A stretch of 64,000 nucleotides of DNA, from assembly GCA_019916065.1 (NCBI GenBank), contig CM034243.1:31770147-31834146 (forward strand). Reading direction: 5' to 3'. Position 1 is the first letter of the stretch; every line of letters starts with the position of its first letter. Positions 36,373 to 48,233 of this stretch are shown piece by piece. The notes below the pieces were generated by a model. It did no database searches. It was given only the letters and a program-made list of their open reading frames with translations, and was not told where the DNA came from. A program made the translations under genes and the position numbers. The DNA is from Vitellaria paradoxa (lineage: Eukaryota; Streptophyta; Magnoliopsida; Ericales; Sapotaceae).

Positions 36373-38232
36373 ATGTCCGACCTCGAGCTATCTCGTTCGG
36401 AGAAAAAGAAGAAGAAGAGCAAAGCCAAAGACGACCAAACCCTCGCCGACGACGGTTCGGATCAGGCCGCCGACGACAAAGACTATATGATAAAGCCCCA
36501 GAGCTTCACTCCCTCCATCGACACCTCTCAGTGGCCGATCCTCCTCAAGAACTACGACCGCCTCAACGTTCGCACTGGACACTACACCCCTCTCCCCTCC
36601 GGTTACTCCCCCCTCAAGCGCCCCCTCGCGGAGTACATCAGGTACGGTGTTCTCAACCTCGACAAGCCCGCCAACCCCTCCTCCCACGAGGTTGTCGCTT
36701 GGATCAAGCGGATTCTCCGGGTCGAGAAAACGGGCCACAGCGGCACCCTCGACCCGAAGGTCACCGGAAACCTCATCGTCTGCATTGACCGTGCCACCCG
36801 GCTCGTGAAGTCGCAGCAGGGGGCCGGGAAGGAGTACGTCTGTGTGGCTCGTCTCCACTCGGCTGTCCCCGATGTCGCCAAGGTGGCTCGGGCGTTGGAG
36901 ACGCTGACGGGGGCGGTGTTTCAGCGGCCGCCGCTGATCTCGGCGGTAAAGAGGCAGCTTAGGATTAGGACTATTTATGAGAGTAAGCTTTTGGAGTACG
37001 ACCCAGATAGGCACTTGGTTGTTTTCTGGATATCTTGTGAAGCAGGGACGTATGTTAGGACTATGTGTGTTCATTTGGGGCTGCTTCTGGGCGTTGGAGG
37101 GCATATGCAGGAATTGCGCCGTGTGCGGTCCGGGATTATGGGGGAGAAAGATAATATGGTGACAATGCACGACGTGATGGATGCCCAATGGGTTTATGAT
37201 AATTATAGGGATGAGAGTTACTTGAGGAGGGTTATAATGCCGCTTGAGGTGCTGTTGACCAGTTACAAGAGATTGGTTGTGAAGGATTCGGCGGTGAATG
37301 CAATTTGTTACGGTGCAAAGTTGATGATTCCTGGGCTGTTGAGATTCGAGAATGACATTGAGGTTGGGGAGGAGGTTGTGTTGATGACTACTAAGGGTGA
37401 GGCAATTGCGTTGGGTATTGCAGAGATGACTACGGCTGTGATGGCAACTTGTGATCACGGTGTTGTGGCGAAAATTAAGAGGGTTGTGATGGATAGAGAT
37501 ACTTATCCTAGGAAATGGGGGTTGGGCCCAAGGGCTTCGATGAAGAAGAAGCTAATTGCAGAGGGGAAGTTGGACAAACATGGGAAGCCGAATGAGCGCA
37601 CCCCTGCTGAGTGGATGAGGAATGTGGTTCTTCCCACAGGAGGGGATTCGATGGTCGCTGGACTTGCTGCTGCTGCTGCAACTGAACCTGTGACCACAGC
37701 TACGGAGGTGGCTGTAGTGGAGGGGGAGAAGAAAAAGAAGAAAAAGCATAAAGATGCAGATGGTGATGAGGGCCGTAAGCGCAAATTGGAGGAGACTGAT
37801 GGTAGTCCTGCACCAGACGTTGCTAAGAGGGCCAAGCTGGGGGAAGCTGGGGAAAATGTAGAGGTGAAAGATGAAAAGAAAGAGAAGAAAAATAAAAAGA
37901 AAAAAGAGGTTAATGATGATGTAAGTTCTGATGTGGAGAAAGCAAAGGAGGAGAAGAAAAAGAAGGATAAAGAGAAGGATGGATCTGTGTCATCGGATGA
38001 GGAGAAGTCTGAGAAGAAGAAGAAGAAGAAAAAAAAGAAGGATAAAGAGAAGGGTGGATCTGTGTCATCAGATGAGGAGAAATCTGAGAAGAAGAAGAAA
38101 AAGAAGAGCAAAGGTGCAGAGAATGGCGATTCGTCTTTGCCCACAGCTACAAGTGAGAGTGATGATGACACAAATAAAAGCAAGAAGAAGGAGAAGAAGA
38201 AGAAAAGGAATAAACACCCTGAACAAGAGTAG
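36373..38232 (+). CDS. CBF5: Dyskerin-type H/ACA snoRNP pseudouridine synthase, copy 1
   Basis: Catalytic subunit of H/ACA snoRNPs, which converts uridine to pseudouridine in rRNA and other RNAs in the nucleolus and Cajal bodies. It is a single 619-residue exon. The N-terminal dyskerin-like region spans about residues 45-105. The TruB catalytic domain follows, with [12 protein letters not shown] carrying catalytic Asp127, then a PUA domain at about residues 296-371. The tail after about residue 435 is lysine/acid-rich, with [12 protein letters not shown] modules, serving nuclear/nucleolar localisation. It is slightly longer than Arabidopsis NAP57 (about 565) because of this tail. The first third is markedly more GC-rich than the surroundings. 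The promoter has a site II cluster and telo boxes. A near-identical inverted copy lies at 54.5-56.4 kb. Confidence 0.97.
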   Translation: MSDLELSRSEKKKKKSKAKDDQTLADDGSDQAADDKDYMIKPQSFTPSIDTSQWPILLKNYDRLNVRTGHYTPLPSGYSPLKRPLAEYIRYGVLNLDKPANPSSHEVVAWIKRILRVEKTGHSGTLDPKVTGNLIVCIDRATRLVKSQQGAGKEYVCVARLHSAVPDVAKVARALETLTGAVFQRPPLISAVKRQLRIRTIYESKLLEYDPDRHLVVFWISCEAGTYVRTMCVHLGLLLGVGGHMQELRRVRSGIMGEKDNMVTMHDVMDAQWVYDNYRDESYLRRVIMPLEVLLTSYKRLVVKDSAVNAICYGAKLMIPGLLRFENDIEVGEEVVLMTTKGEAIALGIAEMTTAVMATCDHGVVAKIKRVVMDRDTYPRKWGLGPRASMKKKLIAEGKLDKHGKPNERTPAEWMRNVVLPTGGDSMVAGLAAAAATEPVTTATEVAVVEGEKKKKKKHKDADGDEGRKRKLEETDGSPAPDVAKRAKLGEAGENVEVKDEKKEKKNKKKKEVNDDVSSDVEKAKEEKKKKDKEKDGSVSSDEEKSEKKKKKKKKKDKEKGGSVSSDEEKSEKKKKKKSKGAENGDSSLPTATSESDDDTNKSKKKEKKKKRNKHPEQE

Positions 38233-38239
38233 ATGAATA

Positions 38240-39240
38240 AATGGCAGCTTTGATTCAGGAAAGAAAAAAAAAGTATGTTTACTAATACCCCATCTTATCT
38301 GCAATGGGTGCTGAAAAATTTTGTGAAATTCTTCACTTCCGGCGCAAATGTTGTTTCTTTAAAGTCTTTGTATCAGAATGGTTTCTTTATTTGGATAAAT
38401 TATTGGTTTTAATCGATAAATTTACTACTGGCCTGTCCCCCCTTCTTCTTTTTCCTTAAATTTTATTCTGTGGTTATATTCTGTGGATTGTTTTTGTTGT
38501 GGGAATTGCCAAAAAAAAAAAAAACAACATTAGCTTGGTTTATTCATAATGTTGTGCTTCTTGGACCTTAGTGGATCTATCTAAAAGCGGTTTGTTCTTT
38601 GCACTGACTGAAATGTCAAACACCTTCAAACACTGATGGAAAGAATCATGCTGTGAATGAAATTAGCAGTGAATTGTAAGGTTGCATGACACATTGCCCT
38701 TATTTTTTTAAACCATTACTCTTTACCTGTTCAAATAAGGGTTGACTCTTTTATGTGCCAGAATATTAGATTTTGAAGGGAGAAGTGCTAATTTGCTGGT
38801 ATTTAGTAGTTGCGATTCTTGTGACTTGATTGGAATTGGAAAGCTTGATCTCACTTCTCATCCATTATAATGGGATAATGGATAATATATGGGATTGGAT
38901 ATAGCATAGGATTAATTCTCTGTGAAATTATTCTTCTAGTGTTAGATTAGTGAGATATAGAGTAGAATAAGAGATGTGATCTAAGGGAGGATAATTTTAG
39001 ATTTTTAGATTTTGGGGGGGGGGGGGGAACTAGGGGTGTAAAGAAAGAGGTATGTAATCAGTTTAACTGACATAACAAGTAAAACTTAGTTTCGGTTAGT
39101 AGGAAGTGATCCAATAGGTATTTGGTATTTACAGCAGTTATTCAGTTATGCGCAGAACTAATAAAGGGCAAAGTGGTCTTCTTTTGCTCTGTCGAGCGGA
39201 GTTCAACATGCTTTTCTTACATCTCATTTCATCACTGATA
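38240..39240. other. CBF5 copy 1 downstream region, no gene seen
   Basis: The 3' flank (for example GTTGTGCTTCTTGGACC at 38,550 and CTTTGCACTGACTGAAATGT at 38,598) is homologous in inverted order to 54,165-54,275 in the second arm. A poly-G run of about 13 bases lies at 39,015-39,027. No coding region. Confidence 0.6.
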
Positions 39241-39242
39241 TA

Positions 39243-39521
39243 TCACTTTAGAAGACTCAGAACACACAAAGCACAACCAGGGTTCACTTCTTCGACTGGC
39301 AATCTTTTTGAGATAACATCACCGGTGATCCCTTCGAACATTTTAACCGAGTACCTGAACTGATTCAATTGCTCGGCCGAGTCAGCTCCCTCATCTGACT
39401 TGATGTAGGTCTTAATCGATCGTTCATCCCACTCATTCGGGCTGAAAACACTAACACTGTTTTTGTAGGCACTACTGATAAATTGTCCAATATTTTTTTT
39501 TTGGGTAAATAAATTGTCCAA
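39243..39521 (-). pseudogene. Unrecognised coding fragment
   Basis: A 92-codon minus-strand open frame with protein-like composition: charged, with SVSVFSPNEWDERSIKTYI and QFRYSVKMFEGITGDVISK stretches unlike the low-complexity frames around it. An AG acceptor-like site lies at about residue 16 (TTATCAG before AGTGCC), so it could be a single exon or an exon remnant. It has no counterpart at the mirrored place in the second arm, which suggests an insertion into arm 1 or a loss from arm 2. I do not recognise the family and assign no function. Confidence 0.35.
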
Positions 39522-39609
39522 TCTTTCTTACCAAATCCGTCGAAAGAAATGGCCTTACTTCCATGAAGTTTGGTTCCTAAATTACTTGGTCTCTGAGCGA
39601 AAATTCTTT

Positions 39610-39860
39610 TTGTGACAGCTCTAGATCAGTTGGAGCAAAATGCACAAGGCAGTCCCTGTTCTATGCACAGATTGCCGTCAACTCATTCTGTATACTTGGT
39701 GCATTGGAACATTACTGGACTGGATGATCAATCTATCGTGATAACCTCATGGTGCTTTTCCTTTGGAGGGGTTGAGGATGAAGGCTTGATTTTCTTTAAA
39801 GCGGGAAGTGTTCTAAGACCGAAGGGTTGCAACGGTCATTATATCCAAATGTTTTAAAAT
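39610..39860. other. Conserved non-genic block of the inverted duplication, arm 1
   Basis: Words such as CTAGATCAGTTGGAGCAAAA, CATTGGAACATTACTGGACT, GTGCTTTTCCTTTGG and GGGTTGCAACGG match, in inverted order, 53,335-53,550 of arm 2. The plus-strand frame here is open for 81 codons, but arm 2 does not keep a matching frame in my reading. Probably a decayed gene fragment or conserved flank. Confidence 0.6.
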
Positions 39861-39883
39861 TTAATGGTCATGGTAAATAATTA

Positions 39884-40136
39884 AGTTGTTATTTGGTTTG
39901 CATATTTTTTTTCTAGTTCGTGTTTTAAGAATAGTGAAAACGTGTTTGATTTGACATTTTTTATTTTTCATGTTATGAAATTCTTCTTATTTTGGGTCTA
40001 AAAAGCCGAAACTGACTTTTGACCATTAATTTTTTTAATTAGATTTTGAAAGCACAGAGTGTTCAATGTGTTTTGGATGATTTTTGTTGTTTTAGAAAAC
40101 GTAAAACGGAGAACGAATGTGAAACAAGTATACCAG
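39884..40136. repeat. MITE-like element (family C), copy 3, diverged
   Basis: Starts GTTATTTGGTTTGCATA. Interior TGAAATTCTTCTTATTTTGG, TAAAAAGCCGAAACTGACTT and TGTGTTTTGGATGATTTTTG parallel the copies at 3.05 and 15.46 kb. Arm 1 only. Confidence 0.5.
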
Positions 40137-40869
40137 ATTGACATTAATTCATTTTAAAATCAGATCAAATCGGATCAATTTCACCGTATCGTGTTTGTGT
40201 TCTTTTAGTAAATTTGTACTTAAGTCGTGTTTTTGTATTATGTTTAATATTGTCATTTCTTAAATCTAAGTTAAATCAACGATAATTGTAGGGATGGAAA
40301 ATAGTTGGAGAACTCAATTATTTGCGTTGATTTCATCGTAAATGCCTTCTTTATTTATATTATGATTTTATCATATAATTTATATTCATTTGATTTCTAA
40401 TAAGTATTATTTTGTTTTATTTTAATATTATTAACATATAATTTTTAATTTTGAGATATTAGTGTGTTCAACCTATTAAGAATCAATTATTTAAGTAGGG
40501 ATAGATATGAATAGGTAACTTCAATTGCATCATTTGATATCTTAGATGAATGTGTCGATCTTTTATAATTTAAAAGAAATTTAATCATAAAAGAAATTTA
40601 AAATGTAAAAGTGTAATTTTGATCATTTAAAACAAAAAAAAAAAAAGAAAAAATTTGAATAGTCGAAAAAAACCAACTTTTTAACTACGACTACCAAACT
40701 AAGCCTCAATATTGGATCAAAACAGACCGTGGGTATTTGCACCCAATTATTGATGGATCTTCAGAGAAAGTTGGTTCACTGGAATATGGGCTCGATTATG
40801 TTTTGGGTCGAATTTATGATACAATGGTTAGCCGATGTGACTATTAATTTACTGTTAGGAGACTATTAA

Positions 40870-41240
40870 GGGTACGTTTAGTATAGTAAAAAATAAGATA
40901 AATTGAGATAAAATATGATTTGAGATTAATTTTGACGCTTTTTTTATCTGACTAATAGTAAATTGTGGGAACGATTTTTCAAATCCGTTCCCACGGATTC
41001 AAAAAAATTCACATAAAATAGTGACAATGGTACTCGTTTGAAAATTTTCGACTCGAAGAATATGATTGTAAAAAAAATTTACGCAGTTGGTTAATCTCCT
41101 TCTAGTTTTTTTTTTTTTTTTTTTTTTTTTTTGCGAAATATTGAAATTTTTTCAAATTAGTAATAGCAAGAATTGAGTGATTTATAGAGGTTGTTGGAGA
41201 TTTATTTTGTTTATAGAGTTTGTTAGTGTGCCAAACGCAC
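40870..41240 (+). mobile_element. MITE (family G), copy 1
   Basis: Begins GGGTACGTTTAGTATAG and ends GTGTGCCAAACGCAC. Internal words CAAATCCGTTCCCACGGATT, GGTACTCGTTTGAAAATTTT and GAGATAAAATATGATTTG recur in inverted orientation at 50.78-51.15 kb. Because the two copies sit at non-equivalent places in the arms, they are independent insertions. Confidence 0.75.
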
Positions 41241-42085
41241 ACTAATTTACAGTTAAGAGACTTCCCCGATTTATTGCACAAACCCTGGAATGGTCATCTC
41301 GATCAATCCGTCCGAATCTGATTCGTTATTTGAGTCAAATTGATGTGGAATTCAGATATTTTTTTTAGAGATCGGATCGAATTCAAATTTTTTTCAAACA
41401 AGAATTCGAATATTGGATCAGATATGGGGACATGATTGCCTCCACCCCTGAATCTGATATCTAACCCAAATCTGCCCTGATCTACTCTGAACTACCTCGA
41501 AAACTATCCAAACAGACTTAAATAGGCCCGATTTCACAGAGTATGTATGGGTGCTTTTTGAATGCTCAAGAAATTAGAAATAATAATTATGTTATAGACT
41601 ATTATATTTTGTATTTGCTACTTTGATTTAGAGTAATATTGGTACTTTAAAATTATGTATCTTTATTGTGTATTAGTTGATGAAATGGTTCTTTAGTGAA
41701 TTGTTGATTTTGGATATGTTTATGTTTTAGTTTGATGAACTATTATTGTGATGATATTTATATATTATTTTAGTTTTGAAAATGAATTATTTGTTAGTAA
41801 TATAAATTATATCTGTAATCAAGTTAGGGGTGAATTTGGAGGCGAACGGAAAGTTTGAATTTTGAAATATTTGCGGATTTATCCATTCTTGTTTAGAGTA
41901 AGGATGGAAATTTAAAAAAAATATTCATTTGAAGTTCGAAGTGGATTCAGAGGCAAATGAAAAGTTCAGAATTTGGATTCAAATATTATTATATCTGCTT
42001 CCGATTTGCACTATTATCATCCCCACACAAACCTGGCCTAATGAAAAAAAAATGAAATCAATTAGATTCTGTCAGAAGTACACAA

Positions 42086-42220
42086 GGGCGTTTAGAGTGA
42101 CAAAAGATAATAAAATTTGATAAAAGTTATGAACTCGTAATTTATACAGTAAAGTAAAAAAGTGAATAATTTTTTAATTTTTATATTTTTTTAACAATTT
42201 TTAGAATCCCGAACGAAGCT
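42086..42220. repeat. MITE-like element (family B)
   Basis: Begins GGCGTTTAGAGTGACAAAAG and ends ATTTTTAGAATCCCGAACG. Interior GTTATGAACTCGTAATTTAT matches other copies. Confidence 0.6.
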
Positions 42221-42373
42221 AAAATCTACTTACTGAAACACACAATCCCTGTTCACAATCAAGCCCCTTTGAAAAGATTGGAAAAAAAAAAAAGAGACAG
42301 ATGATGGTGGTAGAAGGGTGGAGAAAGTTGTGGTAGAAGAATATACGTGGCCATTTGATTAAAGAAGGGCCAA

Positions 42374-42386
42374 GAAAGTCCTAGAA
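42374..42386 (+). promoter_or_regulatory. Heat-shock element upstream of HSP copy 1
   Basis: GAAAGTCCTAGAA reads as GAA-nn-TCC-nn-GAA, a three-module heat-shock factor site with one mismatch in the middle TTC module. It lies about 90 bp upstream of the TATA box. The identical 13-mer is conserved upstream of copy 2 although the surrounding promoter has diverged. Confidence 0.7.
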
Positions 42387-42473
42387 TTCTTTTCCTACTT
42401 TGTATTAATTTAATGACCATACGGTCCATACCCTTCTTCCTCCGGTGAGAAACCAGAACCATCCTTTCCTATC

Positions 42474-42480
42474 TATAAAT
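42474..42480 (+). promoter_or_regulatory. TATA box of HSP copy 1
   Basis: TATAAAT in the context TATCTATAAATAGGCGCC, about 127 bp before the ATG, which predicts a 5' leader of roughly 95 bases. Confidence 0.75.
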
Positions 42481-42600
42481 AGGCGCCCATCCCGATCTCT
42501 CCTTTTGTCACCAAATTATCCAAAGTTCTCTGCAGGATCATCTTCGCAAAGCACTCTGAAAAAGTCTCTTTCTACATCACACTTCCTTATTCTTTAAACA

Positions 42601-43068
42601 ATGTCTCTGATCCCAAGCTTCTTCGGCAACCGAAGAACCAATGTCCTCGATCCCTTCTCTATGGACATCCGGGACCCTTTCTTCACCACTGCGGTCTCCG
42701 ACTGGCCTGCTCCGGCTCGCGAAACCTCTCAATTCGCCAATGTTCGGGTAGATTGGAAGGAGACCCCGGAAGCTCACGTCTTCAAAGCTGACCTCCCCGG
42801 GCTGAAGAAAGAGGAGGTGAAGGTGGAGGTGGAAGAGGGAAGAATTCTGCAGATAAGCGGGGAGAGGAGCAAAGAGCAGGAGGAGAAGAACGACAAGTGG
42901 CACCGCATTGAGCGGAGCAGCGGGAAGTTCCTCCGGCGGTTCCAGCTGCCGGAGAATGCCAAGATGGATGGGGTGAAGGCTAGCATGGAGAATGGGGTGC
43001 TCACTGTGAGTGTGCCCAAGGAGCAAGTGAAGAAGCCTGAGGTGAAGGCGATTGAGATCTCTGGCTAA
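42601..43068 (+). CDS. Class I cytosolic small heat-shock protein (HSP20), copy 1
   Basis: An ATP-independent chaperone that binds unfolding proteins as a dodecamer in the cytosol. Intronless, 155 residues, typical of 17-18 kDa class I sHSPs. The N-terminus [12 protein letters not shown] is the class I signature. The alpha-crystallin domain spans about residues 48-140 ([38 protein letters not shown]). The tail ends [11 protein letters not shown], with the I-x-I-type oligomerisation motif. The heat-shock element and TATA box upstream fit heat induction. It pairs with an inverted paralogue at 51.6-52.1 kb, differing at about 21 positions. Confidence 0.97.
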   Translation: MSLIPSFFGNRRTNVLDPFSMDIRDPFFTTAVSDWPAPARETSQFANVRVDWKETPEAHVFKADLPGLKKEEVKVEVEEGRILQISGERSKEQEEKNDKWHRIERSSGKFLRRFQLPENAKMDGVKASMENGVLTVSVPKEQVKKPEVKAIEISG

Positions 43069-43239
43069 GGACAAGAGAGTTGGGTGTTCTTTGAACTCGC
43101 GCTTTGTTTTCACTTTCTTTAGTTACTTATAAATAAGAGATGAGAATTTTGTCTTTTGAGTGTGTCTATGTAGAAGTGTGCTTATATAAAGTCAGGAAAG
43201 AAAATTATGCAGACTTTGTTTTGAAATAAAAAATTTTTC

Positions 43240-45900
43240 TATTTTCCGTTCGGTATTAGATTATTATTTGATCCTTTGATGCTAATGAATTGCTTTCGGT
43301 GTCTGGCATTCGCTTCCAAAGAGAGAGAGAGACGATGGCTTCTATTACAAATTAGTCAAGTTGAGTACTGAGGTGTTTTAAGACTGTTGATTTGAGTTCG
43401 ATCTCAAATCGAGTTTTTATCAATAAAATGTTATGTTCAATTTTATTTGTTTATATTTTTGATAAGCTCAATTAAGTTTTTATCAAATTTGAAATTTTGT
43501 GTTTGAAATTGGTTCATTAGTTATAGGCAAATTTGAGTTCGTCTCGATATTAACAAATGAGTTTTTTTTTTTTTTTTTTTTAAATTTTATGAGCTTGTTT
43601 GCGTTTTTATTAAGTAACAAATTTAACAGATAAGTTATATTTTTTAACTTAAAAAAATTTTAAATTAGAGCGTTGAATTTTTTTTTAATATTTTTTTATG
43701 AATAGTTAAAGAAAAGTTTTATGAGTTTTTTCACAAATATTTAAATACGATTGTTTGACACGAAAATTTAAATAAGATTATTATTAAGATATAAACAAGT
43801 TTACGAACATTTAAATTATAGCATGATCACAAATAATAAATGAACTTGTTCGTTCATGACCTTTATTGAATTGGGTTTATTCTCGTTTGAGTTTGGGTAA
43901 TTTATTTATTGAATTTAAAAAATACATTTGAGTTTATTAACTTAGTTTGTCAAATAAATAAAAACGAGTTACTAAATAACTTGCTAACGTTTGGTTCTTT
44001 TACAATCTTATTTCTTTTCTTGCAAATAATTAATTTTTTTTACTGTCTAATCTTAAGGGAAAACAAAAAAAAAAGTTTCTCCATTTTTACTAGTTAGAGA
44101 GTGTTTAGTTGATAAAAAAATTGGTTAAAAAGTGTAATAAAAGTAGAAAGATATAACATAAAGATGATATGTGAAAATATTTAATTGGAGAAAAGTATAA
44201 AAATTAATTAAAATTGGTGAGTTTTGATAGTTTTGATGCCACCAAACGAGACTTTAATACGTATGCACACTAACTAGGTTATTGCATCATAGAGCAATTA
44301 AAGATGGTATTTATTGTGTAAAGCTTGTCTAAATGCCAAGATCGTGTTTGGAGTAAATAATAAAATTTATCTTAATTTCGTATCTCTCACCTTAAGTCGA
44401 ATCGCAACAACTTAGAAAAATAAAATAATTTTAACAAATTAGACCAAACTTTTGGTTCAAATATTTAATTGGTTCAAAAATCTCAACAAATGGCCAAATA
44501 CAAATATTATTGTGTGTTACACAATTCACCGTGTAACCTAACTTCAAACAGTTATTGCAAAATAAAGATAAGCCTAAACGCTGGTTTTTGTAATAGGCAG
44601 TAAGTATTATTTTCCAAATTTTAATGTAACATTTGCATGTCACTGCCTAAAACTTTTATTGAAAATCCTGTGTCCAAAATTAATCAAACCAAGCATAACA
44701 CATATATTTATTGTGATTCGACAACTTTCCTACATCTTGGGAGAGAGAACCAAGAGAGCATCACTGTATCTGAAATACAAATTACAAGTGGGGAAAGATT
44801 ACCTTCATGACGCAGCTCATGCAAAGCTCTCTGCTCTCAACCCAAATCCCCAGCCCCTTACAAACACGCAGACCAGCCCTTAGCTCACACTCCAAAATTT
44901 CGCCAATGTAGGAGTTTTATTAATTTTTTGATTTTACAATACATTGTTTCATCTGTACTATTAGTAAAGTTCGTGCACACACGATGTGAAATTTGTTTTC
45001 CTTAGCAATCAATAAAATATTTAAATTTTGCAAATTATGTATATTTACTTAATTTTTTTTATTAACTTTTAATTGACCTATTAATTAAATTTCAAATTTT
45101 ATAGTTCTATGATTTTGAGTAGAAAAACAAAAAAATAATGAAATAAAAAATAAAAAATTGTGAAAAAATAAATGATGCACTTTATAAAGAATGGTAAGAG
45201 ACTTAATTAGTAAAAATGTAAAAGTGATTGTACATAAAAAAATCACATAACACACCTGCATTCTTTCTAATCATTAGAATTTTATAGGATACACAAACTA
45301 ATTCATGAGATGATATTCTTTACCCCGAGATAGATAAGAAATACCCTTACCTTTTAAAACTAACTTGTGTATGTGTATTTAATTTTGCGATTATTTTTGT
45401 CAATATAAAAAGAATAACAATGACTATGAAATAGGAAAGCATATATTAAATTTTTTTTTAAATTTGGACAAGAGGACTAAATTTTTAAATTTGAAATTTT
45501 TGAATTTGAAAATGTTGTAAATTAACTATTATATATTTAGTTTGGGGGGGGGGTTTTTTGTCTATTTAAAAAATAGGAGCTTCTAAAAAAAGGTTTCACT
45601 AAATCCTGATGTTTTCTTTATAATAATATTAGATACTAGTGCACACGTGATGCGTTGTAACTTTTTTTTTTTCTTAATAATTAATAAAAACATTTTAGTT
45701 TTACGAATTATGAATATTTACTTAATTTTTATTAATTTTTAATCAATCTGTTAAAACAATGTGTGAGAATTTTTATGTTTACTTTATTTTACTTAATTTT
45801 ATATCAGTGTACACATAGTGCACGTGAATTTTTATTTTAAAACTATATGTGTACCATTAATTAATTTATTATTTCATTTAAAAATTTTCTGAAACAATCA
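43240..45900. other. Intergenic region, start of the spacer between the duplication arms
   Basis: Homology with arm 2 fades after about 43,235. The stretch holds a family A MITE (44.10 kb), a poly-T tract (about 43,562-43,582) and two related segments (about 44,955-45,080 and 45,640-45,745) sharing GTGCACACxxGATG and TATTTACTTAATTTTT. No gene. Confidence 0.5.
44097..44253. mobile_element. Tourist-like MITE, TTA target duplication (family A)
   Basis: 157 bp, left end GAGAGTGTTTAGTTG, right end (reverse complement) AGTCTCGTTTGGTGG, flanked by TTA at 44094-44096 and 44254-44256. Its size and duplication match the copies at 1.47 and 59.49 kb; the ends are more diverged. Confidence 0.6.
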
Positions 45901-48233
45901 ATAATGAGTACTTATTTGTAGTACTTGGTATATATTTTGGGATACTTATATGTTATTTTGGGTTGATAAAATATTTAGATTGAGATTGAGCCTATTTAGT
46001 TGAGTTTATTTTATTTTTCTGGGTTGAGTTTGGCCTAAAGTGATATTAGATTGGACAATTGAGCCAACTACCTAGCAATTTTTCTTTATATTCTTTCTTT
46101 CCTTTTTTTCTTTTCTTCTTTTTTCTTTTTCTTTTCTTTCTAGTGGATCTCGGGCATTCTTAAAAAAAAAAAAAAGAAAAGAAAAAAGAAGAATAAGAAA
46201 TAAGAGAGCAGAAAGAGAAGGAGAAATGAGAGAGAAAGAGAAGAGAGAGGAGAGATGAAGAGTGGAGAGAGAAAGTATGTTTCGGAGAAGGAATATAGTA
46301 GATCCTTGCGGCATCATAATTATCGTGGTGGTGTCGAATCGTGATGATTTTACCCAAAGTGAAAGAAATAGAAGAGAGAAATTTTAGAGTTACAAGATTC
46401 TCGGCTCTTTTCTTCATCTTTTCTTCACATCTGAGGTAAGTGAAACTTTTATACATACTTACAAGTGTTGTTATCATGATCTTGATATATTATTTGCATG
46501 ATTTGGTTGAGTATTAGCTGATTTGTAAAGGTGCATATATGTGTGTGTGCGTGTGCGCATATGTATGTTGAAATCATGTGTTCTTTTGAGTTATTATTGA
46601 AATAAATATTGGATAAACATGTTATTGAGATGTTTATGTGTTTATATATGTTAAATTATTGATATTATGGCTTGAATAGATGATTTGGGGTATTTTAGTT
46701 CGGAGTTTGTCTTGAATTTTTGGACGCTGTCGTCCGCATGGGGTTCGAATAGCTCGTTGTCTGCACAAGGGTTTGGACGAGAGTTATGTAGAAATTGGTG
46801 TTTCTGGGCGCTGTTGTTCGGACAAGGGTTTGGATAGCTTATTATCTACACGGGGTTTGGACGACAGAATGCTGGGGTTTAAAATTTGATATATTTTAAG
46901 TTTTAAAACATTAATTGTTGCCCATAACCCTTGGATATTTATTTTAAATAATTAAATGAATCCCAAATCATCCTTAAGCCTAATAAGAATGTATTTTTAT
47001 GTTGAAAGGATACTCGTTGATATGATTGAGCATATCATATGCATTGACTTGGGGTTATATTGTTCGATTTTATATTGTGATTATTAATTGACCGAGAGTG
47101 CCATGTTGATATTATTGATATGCTGAGTCATGGGTCATGTATATGAATGAGATTCTTGATTTTGAGAAAAATGATAAAATAATATTTTAAAATACCCAAT
47201 GATTTCTTATCGATATATATGATAGGAGTTTAATTATTGGAACTAGAATGTTAATCTTAAGATGTTATTTATATTGATTCCTGCATGAGTTAAACAGATG
47301 TCTGACTAAGGGTGTAACTCAGTTCCCTAGCAAAAAAATCAGGGAGTATAACTCAGTTCTCCTGAGTCTTAGCTGATTAGGGGTGTAACTCGATTCCCCA
47401 ACTACTATTTATATGGATTTCTACTCGAACTAAGTAGATACCTGACTAAGAGTGTAACTCGATTCCCTAGTAGAAGAGTCAGGATGTGTAACTCAGTTCC
47501 CCACTCATGATATATGTTGAGATATATGTTCGCCATAAGTAAAAATGATGCAGTTAGCGGCCCCATGTGCTTTGCTAAGTATCACGCGTCCTAGGATAGA
47601 GTTGAGAGTAGATGAAAATTTGAGAATATGCATTAGCGTTACATTCCATCATTACCCCATTGCATGTGATTATATAGATTATTGTTTTGTGTTGATAAAC
47701 TGAAATTGTTAATTATAATAATGTTTAATGTTTGATTTATTGATAATGAGTTGGTTGTGATCATTGGATAATAAATTAGGAACTATGGCGACCTGATTCC
47801 TGAGGTGGGACACGTAAGCAGTTTAGGCTTCAGTAGTTTAAATTCGGTCTTAATTATGGATAATAATAATTGTGTTTATTCTTCTAAATTGAGGTGAATT
47901 ACTATATTATAGATTATGTGACCCAAGTGTAAATGTGTATCCTATTTTCATAATATCATTATTTTGGGAGATATAAACATATATAAACATAACTATAGTA
48001 TATATTCTGATTGTGTAGACCTTGATGCAGTCATTGGGAATTATATTAAAATGGATTATGTTATTGATTAGTTGATGGAGATGCATTCAAACATTATTTT
48101 ATATGAGAATAGATGATGATTTTGAATATATCGATGATTATAATTCATTGTTAATTGAATTTAAATTGGATTTTATTTAATTTTTACATTCTCATACTAT
48201 CTGTCCCGCAATATGAGAATAGGGCGTGACATT
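45900..48233 (+). repeat. LTR-retrotransposon-like remnant (probable Ty3/gypsy LTR)
   Basis: The segment ends ATAGGGCGTGACA (48,221-48,233), a frequent 3' end of plant gypsy LTRs. It carries a GA-rich leader (46,190-46,280), repeated TCGTCCG/GGGTTTGGAC words at 46,730-46,870, and five spaced copies of GTGTAACTCxxTTCCC at 47,311-47,500. I recall such words from long plant LTRs. No gag-pol, clear 5' TG end or target duplication was found, so this is probably a decayed solo LTR. The start is approximate. Confidence 0.4.
47311..47502 (+). repeat. Five spaced copies of a GTGTAACTC-GTTCCC motif
   Basis: Copies begin near 47311, 47346, 47382, 47451 and 47485, spaced about 35, 36, 69 and 34 bases, so a unit of roughly 35 bp with one skipped. 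Each reads GGTGTAACTCAGTTCCC or a close variant (CGATTCCC, CAGTTCTCC). Confidence 0.8.

Larger units (their letters stand above)
40137..42370. other. Intergenic region between CBF5 and HSP copy 1
   Basis: Contains a MITE (40.87-41.24 kb), a poly-T run of about 26 bases (41,107-41,132) and a family B MITE (42.09 kb), all absent from the mirrored position in arm 2. No gene. Confidence 0.6.

Noticed and set aside
36388..37458. A 356-codon open frame antisense to CBF5 copy 1 (and its counterpart at 55,278-56,111 in copy 2).
   Set aside because: It mirrors the strongly conserved CBF5 coding strand; its proline/histidine-rich product matches no family and its openness follows from CBF5 codon use.
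37503..38183. Long phenylalanine/serine-rich frames antisense to the CBF5 lysine-rich tail (also 54,577-55,233), and arginine-rich +1 frames.
   Set aside because: Products of AAG/GAA simple repeats read in other frames or on the other strand.
42577..43113. 178-codon frame antisense to HSP copy 1 and 183-codon frame antisense to HSP copy 2.
   Set aside because: Shadows of the conserved HSP20 coding sequence.
46072..46477. Two overlapping minus-strand frames of 81 and 105 codons with hydrophobic Ser/Leu/Phe-rich products.
   Set aside because: They arise from a GA-rich leader-like tract of the LTR-like remnant; no family features.
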